From contig QKWP01002055.1 of assembly GCA_003550325.1 (NCBI GenBank), positions 1 to 64,000 on the forward strand: a DNA stretch of 64,000 nt, in the 5' to 3' direction. The notes below the pieces were generated by a model. That model was given only the letters and a program-made list of their open reading frames with translations. It did not search any database and was not told the DNA's origin. The DNA comes from Gigaspora rosea (lineage: Eukaryota; Glomeromycota; Glomeromycetes; Diversisporales; Gigasporaceae). A program made the translations under genes and the position numbers. This document shows positions 11,268 to 23,191 of this stretch, one piece after another (the stretch's first letter is position 1; every line of letters begins with the position of its first letter).

Positions 11268-12615
11268 AATGAGCTAACATGTGTTATTTTAACATGTGCC
11301 ATTCTGTGTAATTTGAACCTATGTAGCTCACCCACAAAAATTTTCTGGTCATTTGATTTTTGTGGTGCAAACAAATTGAATTTTAGGATTAGGTGTAATA
11401 TAAAAATTGCACTTTTTTATGATTTTTCATAAAAACTCACTAATAACTCCAAAGTTTGTCTATGAAATCATCTACTGCGCATTAACAAAAAAATTTCTTG
11501 CAAAATTTGGTATTAGTAGTACTCTAACCAGGATTCGTATTATTTCACCGACAATTATTTCACAGATATAACACTACACCGACCGACAACCATTTTACCG
11601 ACAAGCTTTTTTTACCGTCAAATAACTCGTTGACACTTGATTTGCTGGCAAGCATGTTTTCACCGACACGTTGATTTTACTGACACACACTTTACCGACA
11701 GTTAATTTTACTGACAAAATCAACTTACTGACAAGCTCATTTTACCGAAAATAGAATTTACTGACAAGAATATTCTACTGACAATACAATTCACTGACAA
11801 ATAATTCGCCGACAAACAATTCGCCAGATGCCTTAAGTATCACGGTTGATGCTGAAGTTATAGGGTCTCAATTTGAAACTATAAGCCCTGCTAAAATCCA
11901 CATATACACTGTAAATATGAAATCTATACCCAAACCCTATCCTAACCCTATAAGACAAAGACGAAAAAAACATCCAAAGAAAATTTTAAAATTTTATATC
12001 AAAATAGGGCATAACTTCAGCATCAGCTGTGACAATAATTATTATTATCGTCATTAATAAAATGTGCAATTTTTATTGTCATTATTAATAAATTGCATAA
12101 TATGTAATTATTCTTAGTAGTTTATTACATTGCCGCGGTCTAATCATATTGTCAACGAATTGTATTGTCGGTAGAATAAGCTTGTTGGTATATTCTATTT
12201 TCAGTAAAATGAGCTTGTCGGTAAGTTGATTTTGTCAGTAAATGTAACTGTCGGTGAAGTGTGTGTCGGTAAAATCAGTGAAAAGGAACTTGTCAGTAAA
12301 TCAAGTGTCGGCGAATTTGGTGTCGGTAAAAAAAGTTTGTTAGTAAAATGATTGTCGGTGTAGGTTGATGTCTGTGAAGTGATTGTCAGCGATTTGATTG
12401 CCATCCCTCTAACCAAGCGTCTAACCCAAACCTAACCACTCAATTTATTACTTTAATTCTTTTGCTTTATTCGATTGTTTTGATTGTTTTGATTTTCACA
12501 TTATATCTGATCTCAAAATTTGATTGGTTTGTACCACAAAAAAGTCACATGACCAGAAAATTTTTTGTGGGTGAGCTACTATTGTCTGTAATTCAATGTG
12601 CTATCATGTACAATA
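11268..12615. mobile_element. Older inverted-repeat element interrupted by a later fold-back MITE
   Basis: About 150 bp at 11268-11415 ('agctcacccacaaaaatttt', 'ctggtcat') recurs inverted at 12465-12615 ('aaaattttttgtgggtgagc'). The fold-back element 11530-12406 lies between them with its own target duplication, so it inserted later. Confidence 0.65.
11530..12406. mobile_element. Larger fold-back MITE, same family as 7919-8233
   Basis: Begins 'aggattcgtattatttcacc' and ends with the inverted equivalent. Each arm carries many 'TTTTACCGACAAG'-type units spaced about 20-25 bp; the orientation flips between the arms. Flanked by CTCTAACC at 11522-11529 and 12407-12414 (8 bp exact). No coding capacity: open frames here simply translate the sub-repeats. 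Confidence 0.8.
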
Positions 12616-13619
12616 TGCATATGTGTGCCACCGAATGCATGCCATTCTGTATGACGTAATATGATGTGCCACCCCATTACCATAGTATCTGTGTTATTTT
12701 TAATCATCCCATTCTGTAAAACATGCCTATATGTGCCACACGGTCTGTACCATCCGTGCATATACAATTATTAACCAATAAAAGATCATAATTTGATGGT
12801 TTCTTTTGTTAAAAAATCTTATTTCTCAAAAGTTTGCATAAGAAACCATTTTTTGATCTAACAAAAAGTTTCCTTGAGTGATTTTACTATAATAATCTAA
12901 ACCAAACCCTAATTGATTGCTCACACTAACCCTAATCTAACATAAATAAACTCAAAAGAATTTTGGTATAGTATGGTGCAAAAAGATTTGTACCTCAAAT
13001 AGCTCTAATTAAAATATTATTTGTACAAATTAATTTTTAAATAATTATTAGGTTATCAGATTAATAAAACTAAATTTTTTTTAATTATTTCAATAATAAA
13101 ATAAAAAAATTATTAATAGTAGTTTTTTAAAAAATATTTACAATATAATTTACTATAGTAATTTATATATATATGTATATAGTAAAAAAAAATAAAATAG
13201 TCTAGATTTAAAGCTTAATTTTCTTCACAACTAGTCATTCAATATTGCTCAAATTTTAACTATATCTTTATCATATGCACATTAATGCACTTGTGTAGTA
13301 CAAGTCATACAACTGCATATTGGTTGTAAAATTATCTAAAATATCTTTTTTTAAAAAACTTTTTTCTTTTTTCAAAAATAGCAATTGTACATGCTTAAAT
13401 ATTAAAATAAAACAATAAAATTACATAATAACTTATGTTAGATTAAAACATATTTTATTTGATATTAAAAATTTTTTAATAATTAATCAAAAATATAAAG
13501 ACTTTTACTTAGAGTCAAAATTACGAAATTTTTTGGGGTACAAATTTTTCTGCACTGGACCATACTGATCATGCGAAGGTGAATTTTTGATGGCGATACT
13601 GGGGAAGATGCTGCAATCT
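12616..13619. other. Gene-free AT-rich region
   Basis: No gene or clear element seen. Homopolymer-rich AT sequence and a few 'catgtgccac' motifs. Confidence 0.5.
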
Positions 13620-13950
13620 GACTAGTGATTTGAATAGGCTATAACCGGTTAACCGACCCGAATAAGTTTCAGGTTACCGTTTAAATAAATTCTTAATCGG
13701 TTGACCTGTACAGCCAGTTGAGAATTAGTAGTCAGTTATATAACATCAGTGGTTCCGAAAAGTTCCAAAAAAAATTGAATAAACTTAAGGGACGAGCAAA
13801 GTGGTGACAAAATTGAGTAAAGGTCCGAGAATTTCCAAAGGTAAAGTATGAAGAAATTTTAACCGTTTGCAATCGGTTGACATTAAATAAACTATTTCGG
13901 TTCGGTTAACCGATTTTAAGAAAATTTTTTTCGGTTAAATCACTGAAGCA
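13620..13950. mobile_element. Putative inverted-repeat MITE rich in CGGTTAACCG
   Basis: Left 'agtgatttgaa' and 'ccggttaaccgacc' face right 'ggttaaccgattt' and 'ttaaatcact' in inverted order, with 'aatcggttgac' in both arms. No convincing target duplication, so ends are approximate. Confidence 0.55.
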
Positions 13951-15107
13951 AGCTTTTAATATGACGCATAAAATAAATATACAGTATCATATTTTATATG
14001 CAAGTGTTCATTACCAGACATGCAAAAAAAAATTATTTTAAATAGTAATAAAATATTTATTATTGTCCGAAAGACATTACATACGGAGCAATAGATTAAC
14101 TAATGTGTGTAATTGACTAGATCCGATGTAACGTAAAAAACAAAAAAACAATCAAAATGTCAATAACCGATGCTTATTGGCTAGAACGATTGTAATATAA
14201 AAAATTTTCCTTCAGACCTGAATGGTTTCTATTTTCCTAGCATATATATACTATATATAAAACCTATTATGAACCTAAAACCCTAGTTTCAAAAGTCCTA
14301 TTACAAACCTAAAAACCTTGGGTTCCAAAATTGGCCCGGGTTTTTGAAAACAAGGTTTCAAAACCAGGTTTCTAGGTTCGGAGCCTAGGAACTTTACCAA
14401 CTCTAGTTAGAACAATATGCGATTATATAAATAAAAAGATGTTCAATCTACCATGTTTGAGTTGGTTTCATCATAATTTATCCAACGTAGTCACAATTAT
14501 TAAAATATTTAGAATGTATACAGTAGAAACATCTTTATGAATGATGTAAACATTAATTTAATTTAAACTTTTGAAGATTATATTTCATATGTGATGGAGT
14601 AGGATATTTGATGAGGACATAACAAATAAAAAGTAATTATAATAAGAATTATTGCCAATAGTGTTGCATTAGTCTGATTATTGGCCGGTCAGTCAAAAAT
14701 CTCTGATCAATTAGTCATACTAAAATTAATTATTTTATGCCATGAATATAGATAGATCATCACGGGAACTATCAATATGCTATTTTCATTGGCTAAAGCC
14801 GTCGGACATCGCATAGCGTGCATTCACATTTCATTGGACGTAAAGAGTCCGCTTTCCGCTTCGACAATAACAAGTTACCGATTATAACCATTGCCAAATC
14901 CATCCAAATATCATAATAATTATAAAAAGCAATTACATCCTATTCTTGTGTTATTAAAATAATGTTATCAAAAAAATTTTTTATTAATTAAAAGAGAATT
15001 ATCTGAAGAGCAAATTATTTTTATAAAAACAGATATGTTGAAAGATTATCCATTATCATATATTAAAAATTTTTTTTTAATTTGTTGGTAATCAATCATA
15101 ATTAACT
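13951..15107. other. Gene-free region
   Basis: No gene seen. 14270-14410 holds self-complementary CCTAGTTTC/AAACCTA motifs that may be a small fold-back. The rest is AT-rich, becoming the 3' flank of the wall-protein gene near 15.1 kb. Confidence 0.45.
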
Positions 15108-16031
15108 TTAAAAGATAGAGGAAATGCCTAAAACTAAGCCAGCAATCACCAAACTTCCAGCAAATCCAAATGTAGAATATGTGATCTTATTTGAAGATCC
15201 ATTTTCATTATCGCTACCATTGTAAGTATTACTATGAGTAGGATTAATACTATAATACTGAGTTGATGAAGGGCTATTATTAGCAGAAGGATAAGGAGGG
15301 GTTGTTTGAGCCTTAGGAGCGGGGGTATAAGAAGCGAGAGGATCGAAGTGCGGAGTTGTAGAAGGCTGTGGTTGTTCCGGTTGAGCGCTGGCCGGTATCT
15401 TGCCACTTACATCATCGATGCTGAATGTACCGGAGTAAGCAAAATATGAACCTTGGGAAAATCGAATAAAGCTGTTTTAAAATAAATAAATTAATAATTA
15501 ATTAATTTATTAAAAAATAAAATAAAATAAAATCAAATAAATATAAAAAAAAAAGATTTGAAAAATATAAATATAAATGAATAGTAACTTACTAGGAATC
15601 ACTTTCCGGACCGACTTTTTCAGGCACAGTATACGAAAATTGGAGGTCTGTACCTTTAACATTTTTGCCTATCGTAGCCATTTTTATTTGGGTTGTAGCA
15701 TTGCCTATTTGAACCATTTCAATATTCAGTGTCATGAAAATTTATGTAAATAATAAAATTTGTGAGGAAATGCTATATTTGCTATTATCTTAATATTAGT
15801 TTTTTTTTCAATAATAAAATGAGTTTGTAAGAACATACCAATAAACAATTCGATAGTTAAATGATTTAGACTACTTAAAGGAGGATCTTTATTATCATCG
15901 CTCCACATTATCTGTTCTTCATCACCGCTTTCCCAGTCGATACTACGGTACGGGCTATGAACTACAAGGCCAGCTTGGATTGTTGATATTAAATATGAAA
16001 TTATGGTAATTATTATTATTGAATACTTCAT
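15108..16031 (-). CDS. Kre9/Knh1-like Ser/Thr-rich secreted wall protein, three exons
   Basis: Joining 16031-15839, 15704-15593 and 15471-15108 gives 222 residues with phase kept across two GT-AG introns (donors GTATGT and GTAAGT). Residues 1-20 form a signal peptide (Lys-Tyr, then an Ile-rich core, ending TIQA). A Kre9/Knh1-type N-terminal domain follows: SPYRSIDWESGDEEQIMW, then LTIELFIGNATTQIK, ATIGKNVKGTDLQFSYTVPE and SYFIRFSQGSYFAYSGTFSI. After about residue 125 comes a Pro/Ser/Thr/Asn-rich linker. The last ~20 residues are hydrophobic (FAGSLVIAGLVLGISSIF), as expected for GPI attachment or a C-terminal membrane anchor. The family acts at the fungal cell surface, with links to beta-glucan. 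The start is the only ATG that gives a signal peptide. An antisense-looking frame over exon 3 is a shadow. Confidence 0.88.
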
Positions 16032-16116
16032 TTTTTTTTTTTTTGTTTGTTTGTTTTTTTGGTTTGTTTTGTTTTGTTTTTGTTTTTTTTTTGTTTTGTT
16101 TGTTTTTTTTTTTTTC
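16032..16116 (-). promoter_or_regulatory. A/C-rich leader upstream of the wall-protein gene
   Basis: On the gene strand this is an unbroken A/C-rich tract ending directly at the ATG (T/G-rich on the plus strand), with AAAACAAAAC runs. It looks like a 5' UTR or a core-promoter poly(dA) tract; the role is inferred. Confidence 0.5.
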
Positions 16117-17031
16117 TGTCTAAACCATTCAATTTAAATAAATGATCAAATAAACTACGATAATAAAGTTTCCGTGTTGACAGACAGATTGCATGTGAAA
16201 ATCTTGATTTGTAATTAATTAATTATGAAATTCCGAAAATTCAAAATATTTACAGAAAAATAGTTTAATTTTGAGAAATTCACAAAAAATTTTGTAATGC
16301 TTGTAGTGGATCATAATGAAAAATGAAATGTGGGTTTTTATTTAACCCTACTCACTCATACTTGTTTAATATAAATTTTCCTTAAAACTAACCTCTAACC
16401 TTAACCCCTAACCATAAAAAATACGCCCAAAAAATTTTTTATTTCTCAGTAGTTGATCAATTTTTTTATACTATACATATTTCATTATGATAAGTTTTTA
16501 AATTTCCATATCATTATTAATTTAGTTGTCAATCAGGTTAAAGGATCGCCAATAACGGAATAAGATCTATGTTTGAAAACGCTGTTAAGTCACATAATAT
16601 ATCTATATGGAATTAATATTTTATTATGACGTTGTTAATAAGGCAAATCTAATTCACTATGAATTAAATATTATTTTAAAATGGAAAGCATTATTGTCAA
16701 TCAAGTGTGATGATAATCATTTTGTCACGAGTTATCGGAGCGATCGGAACGATCGGAACCAAATTGAATTATGTATCGCTACTATGTGGAGATCGATAAT
16801 CGATGGTATGTAAATTGTTTCAAATTTATAACACTATTCAATCAATATACATATTATATATACCTTAGCGGTTTAGTATATACATTTGCCTTAATGAATA
16901 ATAAATATTAGTTAGTCAAATTCGCATTAAGTGTCACATGATTTGTCTCGGTTTCAAAGAAACATGAAAATTAGCATTTCTAATTACAAAGTTATCAGTT
17001 TGACAAAATTTTGGGTAATGTAAGAGATAAT
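16117..17031. other. Gene-free region upstream of the wall-protein gene
   Basis: No recognisable gene. An unassigned 68-codon plus-strand frame at 16607-16813 has no known motif and no strong start context. The region probably contains the distal promoter of the wall-protein gene. Confidence 0.4.
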
Positions 17032-17222
17032 ATTACAGCTGTTTTCATAAATTCTTGGATATCTAGCAAAAAAAAAATTAACAACCGAATATTTGCCAAT
17101 TCGATAAATTTGTGATTTCGGTAATGATCACTGCCAAGAATTGAAGCTTAGCGAATCGGCAAAATTCGGTATCTGGTATGTTAATTTACCTGATGTCCCG
17201 GAATTTATGAAAATTGCTTTAA
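17032..17222. mobile_element. Short TIR element, 'TCATAAATTC' family
   Basis: Ends are inverted: 'acagctgttttcataaattc' on the left and 'gtcccggaatttatgaaaat' on the right, with Asn/Phe-type 'gaatatttgcc' and 'ggcaaaattcggt' motifs inside each arm. The same ends bound 23192-24332, 32025-32200 and 58806-58975. Confidence 0.7.
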
Positions 17223-18364
17223 TATAATCTTCATTAAGTCCGATTGATTTAGCAAAAAGAAGTGCTTCCCTTTTACTTTTTTTTTTTTTTTAGCCGGAAA
17301 GTTTATTTTTAATAGCATTATCAAGCAAATAATACAGTAATTTTATATCATGTCATGTTCTTACTCTGTTAAAATTATTTCAGAAAGTATTTTACAATAC
17401 AGTAATAGACGTGTAAAGTCGAATGACACTCCGTATTTTAAATCGTGTAACTGTAAATACGTACTCCATACTACATTAAATTTAGCATTTTCACAGAATA
17501 ACTACAGTCGATGCAAAGTCACTATCAGCTATATACAATAAAACTAATGCGTGTACGTACGTATTTACCTTTTGCGGAAACATCAAGCGCAAATATCATA
17601 TGAGTAGGGATGAATAATAACAGGTTAACTGTTTTTTAAATGGTTTATTTTTTTTTAAAAAAAAAAAATTAAAACATCGGCATCTGGTGTTGAAATTTGC
17701 CTCTTTAGCTAAAAATATCGCTTCTAATTGGTTAATTTTTAGGTAGTATAATTGATCGCTTTTTAAAATTATTGCATTGTATTGCAAAATGTTACCATTA
17801 TGTAAATCTTATTGAATGAGTGTTGTGAATGAATTATTTAAAATGAAAAGAATATAATGTATCATTTTTTTTATCAGTTATGTTAATGCAATTATAATCG
17901 TCAATCATCATCAAATTAATTATCGTCTTACCAGACTAGGCCTAATATAATATAGATACAGTATACTGTTTTAATATAAAGTTGTACAGCTTCCATAAAT
18001 TCTTCCCAAAAAGGAGTTTACAATAATTGCCCGCTGAATAAAAGAACCTCACTAATATACTACCCACATTAATTTATCCAATCGCATCTTCATTCGAATT
18101 AGAATTCAGATTCTGAACTTTTAATGAATTTTTTATTTTTTTTAAGCATTTTAATAAATGATCCTTTACAAATCAACTAAATTGACACTGTCTTCTTTGC
18201 AAATAATTAACTTACTTCTTTGTCACTAATATTTATCAGTTTCAGTAATTTTGTAAAGTTTCAACGGATTTCTTTTAATGGAGAATCCGTTGTTATGCTC
18301 AATTTTTTATTTTTAGTTAGTATTGTTATTTTATCGTTATGTATTTCTCAATTTGGCATAGTTT
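17223..18364. other. Gene-free AT-rich region
   Basis: No gene or clear element seen; homopolymer runs at 17277-17292 and 17640-17672. Confidence 0.4.
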
Positions 18365-18560
18365 GTGGCATAGTTGGGTGATTGAATCTCAAAACGGGTG
18401 ATCAAGGCTCCAAACGGGTTATCAAAGCTCCAAACGGGTTATCAATCACTCGTTTGGAGATTCAATCACCCGTTTGGATATTCAAAGTTCCAAACGGGTT
18501 ATCAAAGTCCAAACGGGTGATTGAATCTCCAAACGAGTGTTTAAAGCTCCCGAACGAATT
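18365..18560. repeat. Minisatellite of CCAAACGGGTTATCAA units with an orientation switch
   Basis: About eight units of roughly 20-22 bp with core 'ccaaacgggt(t/g)atcaa'. Two central units (18450-18480) are in reverse orientation ('cactcgtttggagattcaat', 'cacccgtttgg'). A 71-codon frame across it encodes only the repeat. Confidence 0.85.
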
Positions 18561-19471
18561 AAAAATGCATGTATATAAGGGTTTAGTTTTAGCTTAATGG
18601 AGAGTGAACAAGTAGTTAGTTAACGATGGTTGATTTTACTGTATTTAGTAATATTGTGATAATTGTATTGATAAAGAGAACCATTATACCCGTAATTATG
18701 TGTGTTAGTTTATCGTTTTAAACCATTTAACCTTAATCACTATTTGTTCACGATCGTCCAATTTCATCAAGCTCTCCCAACAGATCGTAACATCGTGCTC
18801 GGCTCGGCTATGTTATGTCATGATCACCGGGCTTTACTTATTTTGCTGGTAATCAGGGATGGCATGTTACTATGCCCAATTGCTTTCAATTTTTTTTTTT
18901 TGAACATATGTCCATATTAATAAATCCGAAAGTTTTTTAAAGCTTTTAGCGATAATTTCTCAACAACCAGCTATTCAAACTCGATCAAAATTTTTTTATT
19001 TAATTCCATAAATCTAAAGAATTAAAATAAAAATATTTTCATCAAATTCGGTTGTTGAGAATTTATCACTGAAATTTAAAAAAAAAAACCAATATGCCAA
19101 AAAAAATTAAAAGATAAATGTTTCTTTTATTGAACTTTAAATTACGATTTCTCGGCAACAAATTATACGAATTTAATGAAATTTTTTTATTATTATTCTA
19201 TGGATTCATAGAATTAAACCAAAAGTTTCAAATGAATTTGAATATATGGTTGTTGATAAACATTCATTAGAATTTTAAATAAATTTGACTGCAGCTTCTT
19301 TTTTTATTTAATTCTATGAACTTATAAAATTTAAATAAAAATTTTTGAACAAATTTGACAGGTAAGAACTAAGTAAAATTCAAAGTCTAAACACCTATTA
19401 AAGATGCCTGACGAATGACGAAACCATTTCGTCAGGTGACTTCCAATTGACGAATTGACGATTGTCGAAAC

Positions 19472-21144
19472 TAGGGCTGTAAATCGATTCTATAATAATC
19501 GTTTTAATCGTTAATCGAATTAGAATCGATTCTCATTCTGTATAATCGTTTTAATCGTTTTTTACAACGATTAAATATTCTGAAATCGATTCTGAATATA
19601 TAATCCGTTTTATATTAAATATTTAAATGCATAAATTTTTGATAAACATTCTCTTCGTTTTAAGTGTATGTGTAAAAAATATAAAGATATGTTTATTATT
19701 GAAAACTATAGGCTTAAAGTTTAAAAACATAATACGCCTTATAATTTTTAATAAGTTACAACGATGTGATTTCAGATACTGTAGCTATAGAGGCTTTGAA
19801 AAATAATAAGTTAAATAGTAACAAACACAACCGTTCATATTTTTTATGTGCTTATCTAAAAACCGAGATATTAAAAATTAGCGACAGTATTAAATAAATA
19901 TTATAGAATGGCTTAGTACAAATGATAGGCTTATGTGTCTTATTGTTTTTAATAACAAACGCAGCATTATATTTTCTTATATATCTAAAAGCAAAGAATA
20001 TTTATTAAAACATTGTAATAGTCCGTAAGTATAAAACTGATAATTATAAAATGGCTGAATACAAATAATAAGCAAAGATTTTAATTAGGATTTACGGAAT
20101 TGAAATTGGGCCCTAAAAATGGTCCCCAAAATTCGATTTTTTACAAAAATTCATTGGTCAGATGATGATCAGATGATCAACAAATAACTGATCAATATAA
20201 ATAAACCCATTAGATAAGCGCCAACCCATTAGATAAGCGCCAACCCATTAGATCTTAGAGATAAGGTGGTTTGATTTGCAAAATTATATGAAAATCGGGG
20301 TCTTGAAAAAAGGTCCAATTGTGTAAATCCGCCGATATGATCAAATGTACTCTATTTTTTATAATAGTTTTTAAATATAAATATTCGATATAAATAATTT
20401 AATTGAGAGTTTATTTTTTGTTCGTGTCAATATGGCTACTACAACAAGAGCTAAACGTCGTCAACTTGAAAAACAACAAAATACTTCATTAATTGAAAAT
20501 AATAAATGAAGATGATAGATTAAAAATAATTTGATTTTAGGGTGGAGTTTTTTTGGCATTTGCTTTTTTCTCCACAATTTTTTAATTTATATTTTATTTT
20601 ATATAATTATTCTATTGAATTTAACTACGTATAACCTGCGGTGATCATCACCGGTATGTAATTAACCAATAACGATAAAACAAAAAAAAAGTTAATTTCA
20701 TTTACTTTAGGGTTAGGGTGAGGCCTGGGATTTTAGCAGGATGTCTGATATATGCAAAATTTAGCAAGGAATTTTTTTTGTTAGAATGTCAAAGGTAATT
20801 TCATAGACGAATTCTTAAGATATTAGCATTTTTTAAAAAAAAAACTTTATTTTTGTTACACAAACTGATTTGCACGTTACACCTGATCCTGCAAATTTAT
20901 TGGTTAATTACATACCGGTGATGATCACCACCGGTTATAGTTAGTAAAATTCTATTCTATTTATTACTTTTTTATACATTAAATAAAAAATTAAATTCAT
21001 TTTATTTATAAATAACATAGCATTTAACAGTACAAAACAGATTAAAGCTCAGTATGACAAATCAAAAGATTCGATCATCGATTCTAAAACGATTTTAGGG
21101 ATTCGATCATCGATTCTAATTTTTAGAATCGATTTACAGCCCTA
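19472..21144. mobile_element. hAT-like element with exact 8-bp target duplication, inside 19399-22540
   Basis: Ends TAGGGCTGTAAATCGATT and complement. GTCGAAAC lies on both sides (19464-19471 and 21145-21152), splitting the TTTCGTCAAT tandem unit of the host element. Subterminal AATCGATT motifs recur. No intact transposase. A 22-codon open start at 20432 (MATTTRAKRRQLEKQQNTSL) may be a captured gene fragment. 20209-20245 is a short direct repeat (TTAGATAAGCGCCAACCCA). Confidence 0.8.
20615..20945. mobile_element. Small inverted-repeat MITE nested within the hAT-like element
   Basis: About 45-bp inverted arms: left 'ggtgatcatcaccggtatgt' and 'aattaaccaata', right their complement. Interior is AT-rich with 'ttagggttagggtgaggcct'. 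Boundary duplication not resolved. Confidence 0.7.
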
Positions 21145-21361
21145 GTCGAAACCCCTGACGATTGACGAAACCTATGACGAATTGACGAAACATATGACGA
21201 ATTGACGAAACAAAAAAGGAAATTAAATTTTGTAAATAAACAAAGCGCGTAAAGATAGAAGTTCGTTGTTGTTGGAGACTACAACGATAGATTGGTGCAC
21301 ATTATATTAATATTTCGTTCCCATCATTTTTAATTAGTGCACCAAGGTCGATTTAAACATT

Positions 21362-21511
21362 GGTTTCCAAGTATTTTAGCTTCTCTTCCTTCTTTCGCAC
21401 GTGTTCGGAATCTATGTCGGGTTTATCCGGAATCAACGAAAACAAACGCGTGCATATTCCGGATCAACCCGACATAAATGTGAACACGTGACGTGCGAAA
21501 GAAGAAAAAAG
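21362..21511. repeat. Imperfect palindrome with CACGTG core motifs
   Basis: Arms 'cttctttcgcacgtgttcgg', 'atgtcgggtttatccggaat' and their near complement meet around 21430. A fold-back element; its right end abuts the target duplication of the next element. Confidence 0.65.
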
Positions 21512-22263
21512 TAGAGCTTCGATCCTACTTTTAAAAAGCAATCCGGATTAGATTCGGATTCTATTTTATGTATCTGGATGAATCCGGTTATAATCCGAAT
21601 TAGTAAATTCGGATTCAATCCGTAAAAATTTATTAACCAGTCAATCAACAATCGTGATTTTCAAAAATACTATGTATGCTGTAAGTGTGGTGTCTACCGG
21701 GTTTCAGCTAAATGCTATCTATCAGCACCACTATCTAATCGAAACTCTATCCAATAATCGATTAAGACCTCGTAAACCTCGAATCGGAAGGCAGAAAGAG
21801 GGGTTTGCTGCAGTGATTTTGAGATAAGTATTCCCTTTTAGCTTGCTTTGGATGGTTACTTGTATTTTAATTTAGTTCAATTTATCACCTTCTTTTCTTT
21901 GGTATAGTAGGCGTAGTTTGAAGCATTCGATTTCAATCGTGAACTTCGTTCACTGATTAGAATATCGATTTTCTACTATATATTACCAAACCCAATTACT
22001 TCGCATCATTCGCAATCGTACATACGTATCAGGTATGTACGTATCTGGCATGTACGTACATACCAGATACGTATATACCAGATACTGATGCGCGAGACAT
22101 TCATCGTCCTAGCAATATCTAGGATTATGATTCGGATAATCCTTATCTTTAATCCGATATGTATTACGAATTTATCCGTTTAAAATTAACGGATAAGGAT
22201 ATCCGAGATTAATCCGAATTATCGGATCAATCCGAATTAATCGGATTACGGATCGAAGCACTA
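21512..22263. mobile_element. hAT-type MITE with exact 8-bp target duplication GAAAAAAG
   Basis: Left end TAGAGCTTCGATCC and right end GGATCGAAGCACTA are inverted. GAAAAAAG flanks both sides (21504-21511 and 22264-22271). Subterminal AATCCGAATTA and CGGATAAGG motifs repeat near both ends. A 'catacgtat' simple array lies at 22018-22085. No transposase. Confidence 0.85.
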
Positions 22264-23191
22264 GAAAAAAGCAAATGAAACCTTATAATGAAATAATATT
22301 CCTTTGAAACAATTTAAAGTATCCAAGATCATTATGCTAAAGGGGTTCCTGAATCAATTTATCAAGGTTTATCAATTGTTAAAGGTTTGTTAAGGTTTCG
22401 TCAATTCGTCATAGGTTTCGTCAATTCGTCATAGGTTTCGTCAATTCGTCATAGGTTTCGTCAATCGTCGGGGGTTTCGTCAATCGTCAAGGTTTCGTCA
22501 TGACGAAACCATGACGAAACCATTTCGTCAGGCATCTTTAACGCCTATAAAAAAAAATTTGCGGCCAAATTTTTTTTAATATTAATTATTGCGCTTTGCA
22601 AAAAATGTGTGACCTCTGCAGATCATGATGTCATGTAAAATCACGAGAAATCAGCCGATTCTAGAGGAATTTAAATTTTAAAGATTTCGGATAAAATATA
22701 GGCGTTATTGATGAAAATTATGTTCAAAAGGGAATTAAAATCTCAGAAATTTTCCGCCATCATCACCGTGAAAGCACAGGGTAACACTTTTTTGCAAAGC
22801 GTTATAATATTTCCCGACATCCAACTATTCAAATTTGATCAAAATTTTTTATTTTAATTCTATGAATTCATAGAATTAAAATAAAGATAGTCGGTTATCG
22901 AGAAATCGTCGTTTAAAAAAAAGAAATGTTGCAACAAATTTTTTACTTATCATAAACTTTTAAACGATGATTTCTCAACAACAAACCACCCAAATTTGAT
23001 GAAAACCTTTTTATTTCAATTCTGTGGATTCATAGAATTAAAATAAAAAAAAATTTGAATAGCTGATTGTTGAGAAATATTAATTAAAATTAAAAAAATT
23101 TGGTCACAACTTTTTTTTTATAGGCATCTAAATTTTGAACAAAGTTTGCTTAGCACTTATATGGTCAATTCGATTAAAAAAAAATCCGATT

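Larger units (their letters stand above)
19399..22540. mobile_element. TIR element with terminal TTTCGTCAATTCGTCATAGG tandem repeats
   Basis: Ends are TAAAGATGCCTGACGAA and its complement. Next to each end are tandem copies of a ~20-bp unit based on TTTCGTCAATTCGTCATAGG (22390-22510 and, inverted, 19420-19471 plus 21153-21225). It is flanked by ACACCTAT (19391-19398) and ACGCCTAT (22541-22548): 8 bp with one mismatch, as for hAT-like elements. No transposase recognised. Confidence 0.75.

Noticed and set aside
11900-11960. Telomere-like AACCCTA motifs (also 16380-16420, 20705, 30745-30770, 63365)
   Set aside because: Only one to three degenerate units each, scattered inside elements or AT-rich spacers; not an array.
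12201-12416. 71-codon Thr/Ser-rich minus-strand frame
   Set aside because: It lies wholly in the fold-back element and reads its TTTTACYGACAAG sub-repeats.
15146-15406. 86-codon Leu-rich minus-strand frame
   Set aside because: Shadow of exon 3 of the Kre9/Knh1-like gene in another frame; the spliced frame has domain support.
20432-20509. Short start MATTTRAKRRQLEKQQNTSL as a gene
   Set aside because: Stops after 25 codons inside a hAT-like element; at most a captured fragment.
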